Below, in pieces: positions 23,388 to 32,765 of a stretch of 64,000 bases of DNA. The number at the start of each line of letters is the position of its first letter. Position 1 is the first letter of the stretch. Origin of the DNA: Cantharellus purpuraceus (lineage: Eukaryota; Basidiomycota; Agaricomycetes; Cantharellales; Hydnaceae); NCBI GenBank assembly GCA_025174535.1, contig JALBUN010000045.1, forward strand, positions 1,860,001-1,924,000. The letters are read 5' to 3'. Both the position numbers and the translations under genes were made by a program. The notes beneath the pieces were generated by a model that saw nothing but the letters and a program-made list of their open reading frames with translations, had not been told where the DNA came from and searched no databases.

Positions 23388-23526
23388 TGACTCATGCAAT
23401 GACTCCTGCCATGACTCATGCTATGACTCCTTCCATGACTCATACCATGACTCCTGTGATTACTCATACTATGACTCCTGCTCTGAGTCACACTATGACT
23501 CCATCCATGACTCATGCCCTGAGTCA
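23388..23526. repeat. 12-bp tandem array of TGACTC-type motifs (12 units)
   Basis: Twelve heptamers spaced exactly 12 bp apart, mostly alternating TGACTCA and TGACTCC, with two TGAGTCA and one TTACTCA. TGACTCA (and its complement TGAGTCA) is the known AP-1/Gcn4 bZIP binding core. Open frames across this array encode only periodic Ser/His or Asp/Ser repeats and are not taken as genes. The array is not present in the second LTR-like copy. Confidence 0.85.
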
Positions 23527-23657
23527 GAGCAAATCCAAGCAGCTCATTGGCTAGGAAACTTCCACCCCCTTCTCACATATTCCACTAGCTTCCAGTAGTT
23601 TCCATCTATTAATAGGTAGAAGTTTCCAGTAGTATTAGTCAGCTCCTGTAAATACAA

Positions 23658-23665
23658 TATAAAAG
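23658..23665 (+). promoter_or_regulatory. TATA box in LTR-like copy 1
   Basis: TATAAAAG followed by a conserved GGAGCCCATTCTGCCTCTGAAA block that is shared with the other copy (TATATAAGGAGGCCATTCTG). Position and conservation fit a promoter with a transcript start about 30 bp downstream. Confidence 0.5.
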
Positions 23666-24363
23666 GAGCCCATTCTGCCTCTGAAATAAATAACCAATTT
23701 CTACCCCATCATTTGCACATCAGTGTGACTAGAGTGACATACAGTGTCATCCTCTATATCTCAGTAACTGTTGATTGTCCAGTTCAAGGGTCACTTACAG
23801 TTGTGTAACTGTATTTGATTGCACTCGAAGTAGTGATTGTCCTGCTTTGGGCGTGAGTGTAGTATCTACCTCGTGTGACTACGAATCTACAGGGTGAGAT
23901 TGTCTGTCGATAGTCCTGCCATTAGTGCTCTTGTTTAAGTTACTAGTGTGTACTGCCTTTGCAGAGCATTAGAAGCTTGAACTCGTGTGAAGCAGTTGCT
24001 AGACTACTTCACACATCGCTGTTACCCGCTTCAGAGTGTCACTGGTTGGACGGTTGGATTCATCCACCTACTTCCTCTAGCCTCTAAGTGCATTCCCCTC
24101 TTTTTGGAATATCTGGACCCCTAAGTGTCCGTGAACTCTAGACTCTGGAAGTCTTATTCATTCCCTACTGCTAAGAAACGTATTACCTTCCTGCGTATTG
24201 TCTGCATTGACCATTACAACGGATTGTAACCAAAGTACAAATGTTAAATCGTTTCTGGAGTTGTGCTGCAGTAGGATTTGATATTCTTCTCAGCTGTTCA
24301 TTCACGGAATTGTGGTGATTTAAAGTTTGCCCTAACACCATAATTTTGCGGGTTCCAAAACAG

Positions 24364-24722
24364 AACATCCAAATATCATTGATTCTTTCTTATACAATAC
24401 TTGTAATATAATTTGAACTATTTTTAATTCCCACCTGGTATTTGTATATCTAAATACCCTATATAATACCAATTATATTAATACATACATTCCTATTATA
24501 TCCATGTAAATAATTATGTTCATCTTAACCAAATATCTTATCTTGTAAAGTTCATTAAGATATAGAATATATGTTTATATTTATGAAAATTTCACAAATC
24601 TGAAATCTTTTAAGATATCCAAATTGTAACTCCCTGGCTTTATGTATCATTGAAATTCTGATGTGTATCTCATATACATCAGAATATTGTATAATGACAT
24701 CATTCCAAACAAGTGTCTTATG
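24364..24722 (-). repeat. AT-rich repeat M, copy 2 (inverted)
   Basis: It starts AACATCCAAATATCATTGAT and ends near AACAAGTGTCTTA, the reverse complement of 21011-21366 with scattered substitutions. It begins one or two bases after the end of LTR-like copy 1, so the two insertions abut. Confidence 0.7.
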
Positions 24723-25255
24723 AGTTACAACAGACCACTACCTTTAGTTTGGACTTGAGTCCAAACTCCAAACTCCTTTCTATGTTGTACTTCATATCTG
24801 TTTTCTTGTTTTAGTTTTATCATTCAATTCTTCATATACTTATATGGGCTACTCTCTGTATGTTACAGTAATTCATATATTGACTAAGATTTGCCCCATC
24901 AACTTCTTGGTTGCTAGCTTCTTGACAAAGTGTTAAGTGCTGGGAAACTTGGGGTTCAAAGGAATAACTGGAGTTTGGCTGCTAGTGAAGAAGGGGAGGG
25001 AACTTTACTGTTCCAGTTCAACTGGGGCAGAATGGGGCAATAACTATTGAGTTGGGTTGAGTGGACTTGGCTTCAACTTGTGTGTTGCACCCCCTCAGAT
25101 CATTGGTCCAATATTTCAGAGTTTGGAGTATGGAGTTGGATCAAGGATCCGGAGTTGACTTGTCAAGAAGGTACTTGTCAAGAAGCTAGCAACCAAGAAG
25201 TTGATGGGGCAAATCTTAGTCAATATATGAACTCCTGTAATAGACAGAGAGTAGC
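24723..25255. repeat. Repeat family R, copy 3 (foldback, rearranged)
   Basis: The first 200 bp match the start of family R in plus orientation, including a 22-bp near-palindrome at 24746-24767. From 24928 the sequence reverses: the rest matches the family in minus orientation and ends with the complement of the same terminal block (CAACTTCTTGGTTGCTAGCT versus AGCTAGCAACCAAGAAGTTG). The outcome is a foldback with arms of about 75 bp (24855-24927 and 25168-25250). Confidence 0.68.
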
Positions 25256-25787
25256 TGTATAGGAACCACCTTTTCCCTATCAAATTCTATTTATGCAGTA
25301 CCAGTGTGCTCTATTTCAGTTTTCTGTTCCTAAATATCAGCATATACATGGTGCTTGTACTTGGAATGGACTTATTCAAATATTCTCTATTTTTCCATAT
25401 TTTTTTGGGAATATTTCATGCAGAACTCAGCCCAGAATGCTCTTATTCTGATGTGCTACAGTTGTGGACCCATAGGCACCCACAAACCTTTGCACAGTTG
25501 GCACTCCACCTTTGGACCAGGCATTTGGCCTGAATTCAAGCTCAGATGTCTCTGATCAATAAATAATCTGTAACTTGACAACCACAGCCTCTCAGGGCAC
25601 AATTTTCCATGGAGATCATGACCTGAGATGTGGCTATCCATGGCTGTCCAAACCAGTGCAGAAAACAGGGTGGATACCCTTCTTTTTGCCTGATCAGTGC
25701 CTAGTTCACAGATCAGATCAGGTGATTGCCTTGGAATATTCTACCCCTTTCTATAACATTCTAGCTGTTTCCTTCTATTATTAGATA

Positions 25788-25800
25788 GAACATTCCAGAA
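25788..25800. promoter_or_regulatory. Perfect heat-shock element in LTR-like copy 2
   Basis: GAAcaTTCcaGAA matches the nGAAnnTTCnnGAAn consensus bound by heat-shock factor trimers. It lies about 160 bp upstream of the TATA box at 25961. Confidence 0.5.
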
Positions 25801-25921
25801 CCATTATTCAGCTCCTGATCAGTGTTAGTCCAGTGATCAGAACCTGTGATTGGCTTGGAATATTCTACCCCTTTCTTCTACCTTCCACAACCTTCCAGTA
25901 GTTTCCATCTATTAATAGGTA

Positions 25922-25934
25922 GAATATTCCAGAA
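25922..25934. promoter_or_regulatory. Second perfect heat-shock element in LTR-like copy 2
   Basis: GAAtaTTCcaGAA matches the same three-unit consensus, about 27 bp upstream of the TATA box. The corresponding site in LTR-like copy 1 reads GAAgtTTCcaGTA, with one unit broken. Confidence 0.52.
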
Positions 25935-25960
25935 GCATTAGTCAGCCCCTGTAAATACAA

Positions 25961-25968
25961 TATATAAG
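25961..25968 (+). promoter_or_regulatory. TATA box in LTR-like copy 2
   Basis: TATATAAG at the position equivalent to the TATA box of copy 1, followed by the same conserved GGCCATTCTGCCTCTGAAAC block. Confidence 0.48.
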
Positions 25969-26679
25969 GAGGCCATTCTGCCTCTGAAACAGTAACATAT
26001 TCTACCCATCTTCTGCACACCAGTGTGACTAGAGTGACATACAGTGTCATCCTCTATATCTCAGTAACTGTTGATTACCAGTTCAAGGATCTTTTACAGT
26101 TGTGTGACTGTACTTGATTGCACTCAAAGTAGTGATATTCCTGCTTTGGGCATGAGTGTAGTATCTGCCTCACGTGACTACAAATCTACAGGGTGAGATT
26201 GTCTGTCAATAGTCCTGCCATTAGTGCTCTTGTTTAAGTTACTAGTGTGTACTGCCTTTGCAGAGCATTAGAAGCTTGAACTCATGTGAAGCAGTTGCTA
26301 GACTACTTCACACATCGCTGTTACCCACTTCTGAGTGCCACTGGTTGGACGGTTGGATTCATCCACCTACTTCCTTTAGCCTCTAAGTGCATTCCCATCT
26401 TTTTGGAATATCTGGACCCCTAAGCATCCGTGAACTCTAGACTCTGGAAGTCTTATTCATTTCTTGCTGCTAAGAAATGTATTACCTTTCTGCGTATAGT
26501 CTGCATTCACCAATACAAAGGATTGTAACCAAAGTACAAACGTTAAATCGTTTCTGGAGTTGTGCTGCAGCAGGGTTTGATATTCTTCTCAGCTGTTCAT
26601 TCACGGAATTGTGGTGATTTAGAGTTTGCCCTAACACCATAATTTTGCGGGTTCCAAAACAGTTCTCCCACTCCAGTTT

Positions 26680-27018
26680 CTCATTCAATTCTTTGTATAC
26701 TTATACAGGCTATTCTCTGTATGTTACAGTAGTTTGTATATCAACTAAGTTTGACCCCATCATCCTCTTGGTTGCTAGCTTCTTGACAAGTGACTTCTTG
26801 ACAAATCAAACTCCAGATCCCTGATCCAATTCCATACCTCTGAACTCCAAAATATTGGACTGATGATCTGAGGGGGTGCAACACACAAGTTGAAGCCAAG
26901 TCCACTCAATCTGACTCAATAGTTATTGCACCACTCTGTCTCCAGTTGAACTAAAACAGTAAAGTCCCCTTCCATATATCTCTAGCATCCAAAATCTGGT
27001 TATCTCCTTGAACTCCAT
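26680..27018 (+). repeat. Repeat family R, copy 4
   Basis: Plus-oriented copy from about TTTCTCATTCAATTC to CCAGCCACTTAACAAG, collinear with copy 1. It stands in direct tandem with copy 5. Confidence 0.72.
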
Positions 27019-27032
27019 TTCCAGCCACTTAA

Positions 27033-27372
27033 CAAGATACTTATATGGGCTATTTTCTGTATGTTACAGCAGTTCATATATAAACTAAGTTTGATCTCCA
27101 CATCTTCTTGGTTGCCAGCTTCTTGACAAGTCCCTTCTTGACAAGTCAAACTCTGGATCATTGATCCAACTCTGTACCTCCAAACTCTGAAATATTGGAT
27201 CAATGATCTGAGAGGGTGCAACACATAAGTTGAAGCCAAGTCCACTCAATCCAATACAATAGTTATCAAACCCCTGTCTCCAGTTGAACTGGAAACAGTA
27301 ATGTCATCTCCTACACTCCTCCTAGCATCCAAATCCTGGTTATTCCTTGATCTCCATTCCAACCATTAACAA
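27033..27372 (+). repeat. Repeat family R, copy 5
   Basis: Plus-oriented copy from TATGGGCTATTTTCTG to CAACCATTAACAA. It lacks the first 15-20 bp of the family, as if copy 4 and 5 were joined by unequal exchange. Confidence 0.72.
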
Positions 27373-27981
27373 ACACAAAGGAAGTTTGCCAAGATTCCAT
27401 TATCCCTAACAGAATGTTTAAATCAAATCTGACTTCCAGAAGTCTGTTTAACAGTTTGACAGCTATTGGCTATTGAGTATACAGTATATATGAGATGCCA
27501 TGCATGAATAATATTCATCTTAGAAGGAACAAGTGAATGTTGGAAGTATAGGAAGTTGAAGCAGAAGTGATATCAGAGCAGTGACTTGTAACAGACCCTT
27601 GCAAAGGGCTTCTATTTAAGTAGGCAACTCCAGAGGAAGGAAGGGGTCTCACCTAGTATGAACCAAAACTAAAGCTTTGGTAATCAACTGTACGTACGTC
27701 ATAGTGGGAACTCCAAGTGAGCTGATCTTGCAGTCGAATGCAGCATTCCTCGTTATGCAAAAACGTGGGAGATCTCATCTTCCCAGTTTTTAACTGCGAT
27801 AACAGTTGAACTATCGGGTTAAACTCCCAGTTCTCCTGCGACACTGACAAAAGGTTATACCAAGGAGGGATCAGGCGAAGATGGCAGCAGCTGACATATA
27901 TGCAAATGAAATGACGAATTTGATGCACGGTACATATATAATGTTCGTGTCTTTATCGAGCACTGTACTTACCGAATGCTG
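27373..27981. other. Right margin of the repeat island and upstream sequence of the next gene
   Basis: Up to about 27650 the sequence remains AT-rich and may be a further decayed element (a TGATATCAGAGC resembling a tRNA primer-binding site lies at 27568-27579). From 27660 the base composition returns to that of the genes. A 5' exon of the next gene may lie in 27890-27935 (an ATG at 27889 opens MAAADIYANEMTNLMH) but needs a 31-nt intron, which is too short to accept. Confidence 0.35.
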
Positions 27982-29598
27982 CCACCGAAGGCTACCCATT
28001 GTGGGAGCCAGAATCCCACCCTGAGGTCTCGATAGCAGATGTCGGATACATACGACGTGGTCGTTTTTGCCGTTTGTTCAATGCCTCGTTACCCCCGGGA
28101 CATCCGCTAAACGAATTTGGTGTACCTGAGGGTTTTGAGCAATTGAAGGTAGATGAACGTGCTATGGTCGAGCGTAGATTTCCGCCGGGTCCAATGGTTT
28201 CTCGTTCAGTAACAAAACGTGGAGCAGACGTCAGCCTCTCTGGGTTGGTTCTTGTTATCCTCCGTCTTTCATTCCATATGGCTAATCGACCGCTATGAGT
28301 GGTTGTAGATCTCTCCTGCAAGCAGGCATTGTCAGTAATGCAACAACCTCTTATCATTTGCGCCATTAATGGGAGACCTTAGGGATTTGACTTTTCTTGC
28401 GCAAAGGATCGAGGCGCCATCTTGATCATCAATTCCGAAGCTCGCCGGAAGGATTCAGAACAAATCGGGGCATTCAAGAAGTACATGCTCAAGCACTATA
28501 AGTCCTGGTACTCATTTGCAAATAATGAACCCCATTCTCGAGACATCTCGCTAAGCGATCTTGTCTTTGTGACTGGTGTGTGTATTCGGTTTAATCTACG
28601 AAGGATCGTCTGATCCATATCTTTTCAGGTCGTGACAACACTGCGGATTGGGCTGTCGCGGCTTTTTCAGAACGCTCAATGGCTGGTGTGTCTGTCATTT
28701 TGTTCAAATTACCTCGACTAATGATTCACTCCCGTGGCTCTGAAGGTGGTCTTCATTTCGATGCTACTTACCCAAGTATAGCAGGTGCAACATTTTCAGT
28801 CTGGGGATGTTGGACCGGGCTAAGGTCAATTCACACGCACCACTTCCACCGTTTGATTATAACGCATTGTATTTCCAGAAGTATCCATACAAACTGTGGC
28901 CCTCAGGTACAGCGTAACTCTGTTGCATTACCAAACATTACTGAAGGACAAGCCACTCATGGGGCAATCCAACCTTTATGTGCCGCGGATCTAGAGGAGT
29001 ATAATCAATGCATATTTCTTCGAGGACTCCGAGTAATGGACCGATCGTGGCAAGTTCGCCAAAAGCTGGGGCTCAAGATCCCCAACAATTCTGGTGGCCT
29101 GGAACTACTTCAACAACCTTGGATGGCGCGCAATACTTCCGGTGACTGGGGCGCCACGATTAAAGGCCGATCCAACACGACTGATAGCAGCTGGGGCAAT
29201 CAACGTACCCTAGCAGGTTCCTCTATATTGGATGAGCATGCTGATCCAATGAAGGTCGACATTGTGTCAAATGAAGTTGAAAGTTATGCTTCTGTGGAAC
29301 TATTGCTTGCATATATACTCCAGGTCTGCCACTAACTGAAAACTTCTTTATCGTTAACACATATAATGCAGCATAACCCTGAAGCATCTGTTGCAATTGC
29401 ACACGATGATGACGTGGTTGCCATTATACAAGTGAGATTACTTGTACTTTTACCGGTTTCCCTTCGCCTAACACACCTTTGGAGTAGAAAAATGACTCCC
29501 TTGATTTTGATGCTCTGCTGAGTAAAGTTGCTCCACCTGTGGTTGTCGATTCGGATGGAGGTTCGTCCAAGACCTTTCCTATGGCACACGTAGAATAA
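27982..29598 (+). CDS. Basidiomycete protein of unknown function with a GYPLWEPE-type N-terminus (5' end unresolved)
   Basis: A spliced gene that starts in frame at LYLPNAATEGYPLWEPES; no acceptable ATG or upstream exon was found, so the 5' end may have been lost to the repeat island. Recognisable blocks are VSIADVGYIRRGRFCRLFN, VPEGFEQLKVD, LLQAGIGFDFSCAKDRGAIL, YMLKHYKSWYSFAN, LVFVTGRDNTADWAVAAFS and ESYASVELLLAYILQHNPEA followed by VAIAHDDDVVAII. I associate this layout with a large family in Agaricomycetes with no assigned function; that is from memory, not a search. One reading ends SSKTFPMAHVE at TAA 29596-29598. An alternative donor at 29563 (gttcgt) joins the last exon in frame to the BFR1-like gene, so the two may be one transcript. 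Confidence 0.6.
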
Positions 29599-29630
29599 CA
29601 CTGCCTTTAGTTGGCACCGTCTCAGTTGAC

Positions 29631-31319
29631 GTCCCCGACGTCTCTCCCAAACACGAAGTCGATGAGAAAGGAGCTGATGATCCACATCCATCTGAGCCTC
29701 GGAAAACAGGCCAGTTACTGAATGAGTTAGAGTCGGGACACAAACCTCTACTCCAATCTCGACATAGATCATCCCGTCCTAAAGACGAGAGCGGAAAGCC
29801 GGATACTGCAGCTTATGATGAGGAACAGGAACGCATCACGGCTGTGATCGACGTTTTGCAAGTTCGATTGGTAAGTAGTTATGCTCGTTTTCCAGATCAC
29901 TATTCATGCCTCCAGGTTGAGACAAGAGCCAAATTATCGCTAATATGGAGAAATAGTCGTGCGTCCGAACGCCGGGCAGCCCTTCGTGCAGAGTTGGAAT
30001 CGCTACGGGATCAACAACTGGCTAGTAAAGCATCTCGAGACGCGATTACAGCTGATCTCAAGCGGACTCAAGAAGAAATCCGCATCAAGGTTCTACTTTA
30101 TTTGTCGTTGCTCGTTCCGTGTTAACTAATATTCATACAGATCAATGACATTCAGAGCATTGCAAAGAAATTACCGGCTAAGAGCATTAATGAGCTGCAG
30201 GAAAAGGCCAGGCACGTGTCTGATTTCATGCCAGTGCGCGGGATAGTTCTCAACCATGATATACGCAGAACCCTTACTGAGAAAATTGAAGCTGGTAATA
30301 TGAGCAATTCGGAAGAAAAAAAGATCCTGGGCCAGCTCAACAGCCTAAGGCGATCTCAGACGCTCATTGAGTTTTATCAGACGCTCCAAGGTGACGTGGA
30401 GACTAACCGAGCGAAGGTCGACCAGCTAAGAAAACAGCTGGACACTCATCCACAAAACCTTGTTGAGCGGTTGAATGCTGTGCGCGCGGAGCTTGACAGA
30501 CTCCAGAGCGAATACGATTACGCATACACTAATCGCCAACAACTATACCAGGAGCGTGACGACTTACAGAAACAGCTGTCGGCGTTGCATGAACAGCGCC
30601 GCCAGACTGCTGAGAAGCTCCGGGAGACACAAAAGGCGTACCGGGAGAATCTGACAAATTATCGTGCTCAGGAAGCTGAACGCTTGCGAGCCGAAAAGAA
30701 TGCTCAAGAGGAACGGAAGCGGGCCGAGGCGCGAGAACGTCTTCTGGAGAAGGCACGCGTCCCTGCATTCGCCGCTGAAATACGAGACTGTCATACGCTA
30801 CTGGAGCACTTCTCCAGTAAGGTGGATCTCAACTCAACTCCTACCTCACCAACTACAGTGACGGGGCTGCAGCGGCAGGCTCGATTGCCGTCTACCGAAA
30901 ATTATCCAGGAGCTGGATGGACACCATTAAAAAAGAAAGAGGACAACGACGCTTTCTTCGCCGTAGGTGGGAAATATAAAGCAAAGAACGCACAGCGACA
31001 TGGAACTTCTTCATCAGTGACAACCCCATCAAAGGTCATCCTACCCCTGGGGATCATGTCCACGCTCATATCGCTCTCAATTGTCCCCCCGTCGACGACC
31101 ACTGAGATACCTGGGACCATCGAAGATATTAAGAAGAAAATACAATGGTTGGAAAGTACGTTGAAAATATAAAGGGTTTTCCTTTCTCTTGGCACTGACG
31201 TTCTTGCCTTTTCAGCCAACCAAACGAGAGTGACAGAAGAGAATGTTGCACGAATTGAAGCCGATTTATATCGCATAGGACACTTCAAAAACTCTCAAAC
31301 CACAAGCATACCCACATAG
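29631..31319 (+). CDS. BFR1: BFR1-like coiled-coil protein (own start codon not found)
   Basis: Exons (from about 29631, 29918, 30141 and 31216 on) encode a strongly helical, charged protein: AAYDEEQERITAVIDVLQVR, ERRAALRAELESLRDQQLAS, KASRDAITADLKRTQEEI, then a long heptad-rich stretch to about 30780, and a C-terminal block SLSIVPPSTTTEIPGTIEDI that resembles the BFR1 C-terminus. Yeast BFR1 associates with mRNP and polysomes at the ER and with nuclear segregation. The pattern EEQERI...KASR...L fits that family. No in-frame ATG exists between the acceptor at 29630 and the conserved start; the frame stays open upstream. Either a small 5' exon was missed or the gene is fused to the upstream unknown gene. 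Family call moderate, gene start unsure. Confidence 0.66.
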
Positions 31320-31466
31320 CCACCTATATCATATGTATACAATGTACTGTAACTGCATATTCCACCAGTGGACTATAAATTAAAAGTCCGACATTTCCGC
31401 CACCGCAAAGCCATTTACATGGCTATCCCCTCTGCACCCTACCGCATTGCCACTGACTCTCAGCAT

Positions 31467-32765
31467 ATGTCCGCTAATGACACCCCTACGTCCGAGCATG
31501 TTCTTCTGGACACACCTCGTGACAACGATGCAACACTGGAATCCTCTACTCACTTTGTACCTTCTACAAGGGTAATTGAACTCGAGACACTGCTCAGGCA
31601 ACGGGACGCACAGAATGAGAAGCTAGCTGTATGGAGATCATACTACTCTATCGCCACGAATATACCTACTGAAACACGCGCGTTCGCAGGTTGAAGTGGC
31701 GACGTTGCGTCACTTTCTGGCGAAGCAGCCTACACCGTCTACCTCAGAGCCTGTCACCTTGCCTCCGCCGCTATTATCGCTGCTTCTCCCGTTTATGACT
31801 GACCCATTGACTGCGGACCTCTCTAGCTCGAGCTCCAACTCGGTGATGGTAGCGCTCACGCAGCGGGCAAAGTTGTTGCAGGAGGAAAATGATGAGCTTT
31901 ATGAGCTGCTCAAACGTAGTGAGACTGGTAGGCTTAAGGAGGAGGTGCGGGAGCTGCGCCGCGCGATGATGAGGATGGAAAGCGCGCTCAATGGTGAGTG
32001 GCGTGTGTGGGCATTAACATGTTCTTGCACACAACATATTGATATTCCTTCTTGTCGCCCTTCGTGAAGAATCTCATGGAATAATTAAGACACTATCGTG
32101 CGCCTTATACCACACTGAACGATTCCTTCCGATACTGACGATGGTCACGTGACAGAATTGAACTTGATAAATGCTATGAGACGTTTTCACGCACGTCAGA
32201 CGTGTATCCGTCAGATGGGCCCTCTCCGACGTATTCAGAAACCTCTGTGAACCCCCGAGGACACCATAACCATGCTCCCTCGAATGCAACTTCCACTGCA
32301 AAGCCCATTCCAACTGGTCCTCGCGCACAAAAACGACCACGGCTTTCGCATCCATCACTTTCTCCACAGCAGCCAGCAAGAACACTTTCTGCGCCTCGTG
32401 GGAGCTCAGCATCTCCACGAAGGACTCATGCTACATTACCACCCGGCGCGCGACATGGAAATTTATCAATGGACGTGGATGAGGATGGAAGGGGACGAGG
32501 ACGAATGACCCCTGATAGGGATCGTGACCGGCACCGAGAACGGGGTCGTGAGCGGGACCGTGATCGTGAACGAGGGAGAGATTTACCCACGCGTCAAGAA
32601 TCGCGAAGATCTAGAGAGAGGGATCGTGATCGTGATAGAGACCGAGAGCGGGACCGAGTTTCCCGAAGAAGTGGGGGTGGTGGGCGTGACAGACGGGGCG
32701 CAAGGGGAAGCGCAAGCACCAATGGGGCTGGCAACCGGGGATTGGTGGAGAGAATGGGTTTATAG
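31467..32765 (+). CDS. WTAP/Mum2-like coiled-coil protein with an RD/RE-rich tail
   Basis: Four exons joined at introns about 31631-31690, 31993-32068 and one of 60 or so nt ending near 32155. Start taken at MSANDTPTSEHV; an upstream in-frame ATG (31368) is possible. The middle is a coiled coil: ALTQRAKLLQEENDELYELL, SETGRLKEEVRELRRAMMRM, ESHGIIKTLS, IELDKCYETFSRTSD. This LQEENDELYELL...ELRR...L pattern resembles WTAP/Mum2, the scaffold subunit of the nuclear mRNA m6A methyltransferase complex; the resemblance is from memory. The C-terminal 190 residues are disordered, with a Pro/Ser segment and then RDRDR/RERER repeats like those of splicing-associated proteins. Function in m6A writing or splicing is an inference. 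Confidence 0.58.

Larger units (their letters stand above)
22907..24362 (+). repeat. LTR-like direct repeat, copy 1 (1,456 bp)
   Basis: It begins TGTATGGGAACTGG and ends GGGTTCCAAAACA, so it has TG...CA ends with a short imperfect terminal inverted repeat (TGTnTnGGAACC). It is collinear with 25256-26661, with closely matching 3' thirds (from about 23640 on) and more divergent 5' parts. A TATA box lies at 23658. No 5-bp target duplication is visible on its two sides (CCGTC / GAACA). It carries the 12-bp tandem array at 23388-23526. It could be a solo LTR or half of a decayed element. Confidence 0.62.
25256..26661 (+). repeat. LTR-like direct repeat, copy 2 (1,406 bp)
   Basis: It begins TGTATAGGAACCACC and ends GGGTTCCAAAACA, with the same TG...CA ends and orientation as 22907-24362. 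It contains an internal tandem duplication of roughly 130 bp (about 25720-25810 and 25850-25950) that holds the two heat-shock elements, and a TATA box at 25961. Flanks GTAGC / GTTCT give no target duplication. It interrupts repeat family R (copy 3 ends abruptly at its left edge). Confidence 0.62.
20577..27650. mobile_element. AT-rich island of nested, non-coding LTR-like and inverted repeats
   Basis: About 7 kb without a recognisable gene. It starts with a 60-bp reverse-orientation copy of the LTR-like 3' end (20577-20636, beginning TGTTTTGGAACC) directly against the phosphatase pseudogene. Inside are two 1.4-kb direct repeats, at least five copies of a shorter repeat in both orientations, and an inverted pair of AT-rich repeats, each listed separately. 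Between them, 22240-22330 is a purine-rich GGAG/GGTGGAG tract and 22380-22720 a more GC-rich, TCGGAG-rich block of unknown origin. No reverse transcriptase, RNase H, integrase, gag or transposase motif was seen in any frame. Copies differ by many substitutions and small indels, so insertions are old. Outer boundaries are approximate on the right. Confidence 0.75.

Noticed and set aside
23309..23515. Minus-strand ORF of Ser/His repeats and plus-strand ORF of Asp/Ser/Cys repeats
   Set aside because: Both are the translation of the 12-bp tandem array; periodicity comes from the DNA, and there is no start context or homology.
22907..26661. An intact LTR retrotransposon bounded by the two 1.4-kb repeats
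   Set aside because: The 893 bp between them contain only other repeats, no coding domains, and no matching target duplication flanks the pair.
27568..27579. TGATATCAGAGC as a tRNA-iMet primer-binding site marking an LTR/internal border
   Set aside because: One mismatch to the plant-type TGGTATCAGAGC, no partner LTR ending directly before it, and the fungal tRNA 3' end is unknown to me; too weak to list.
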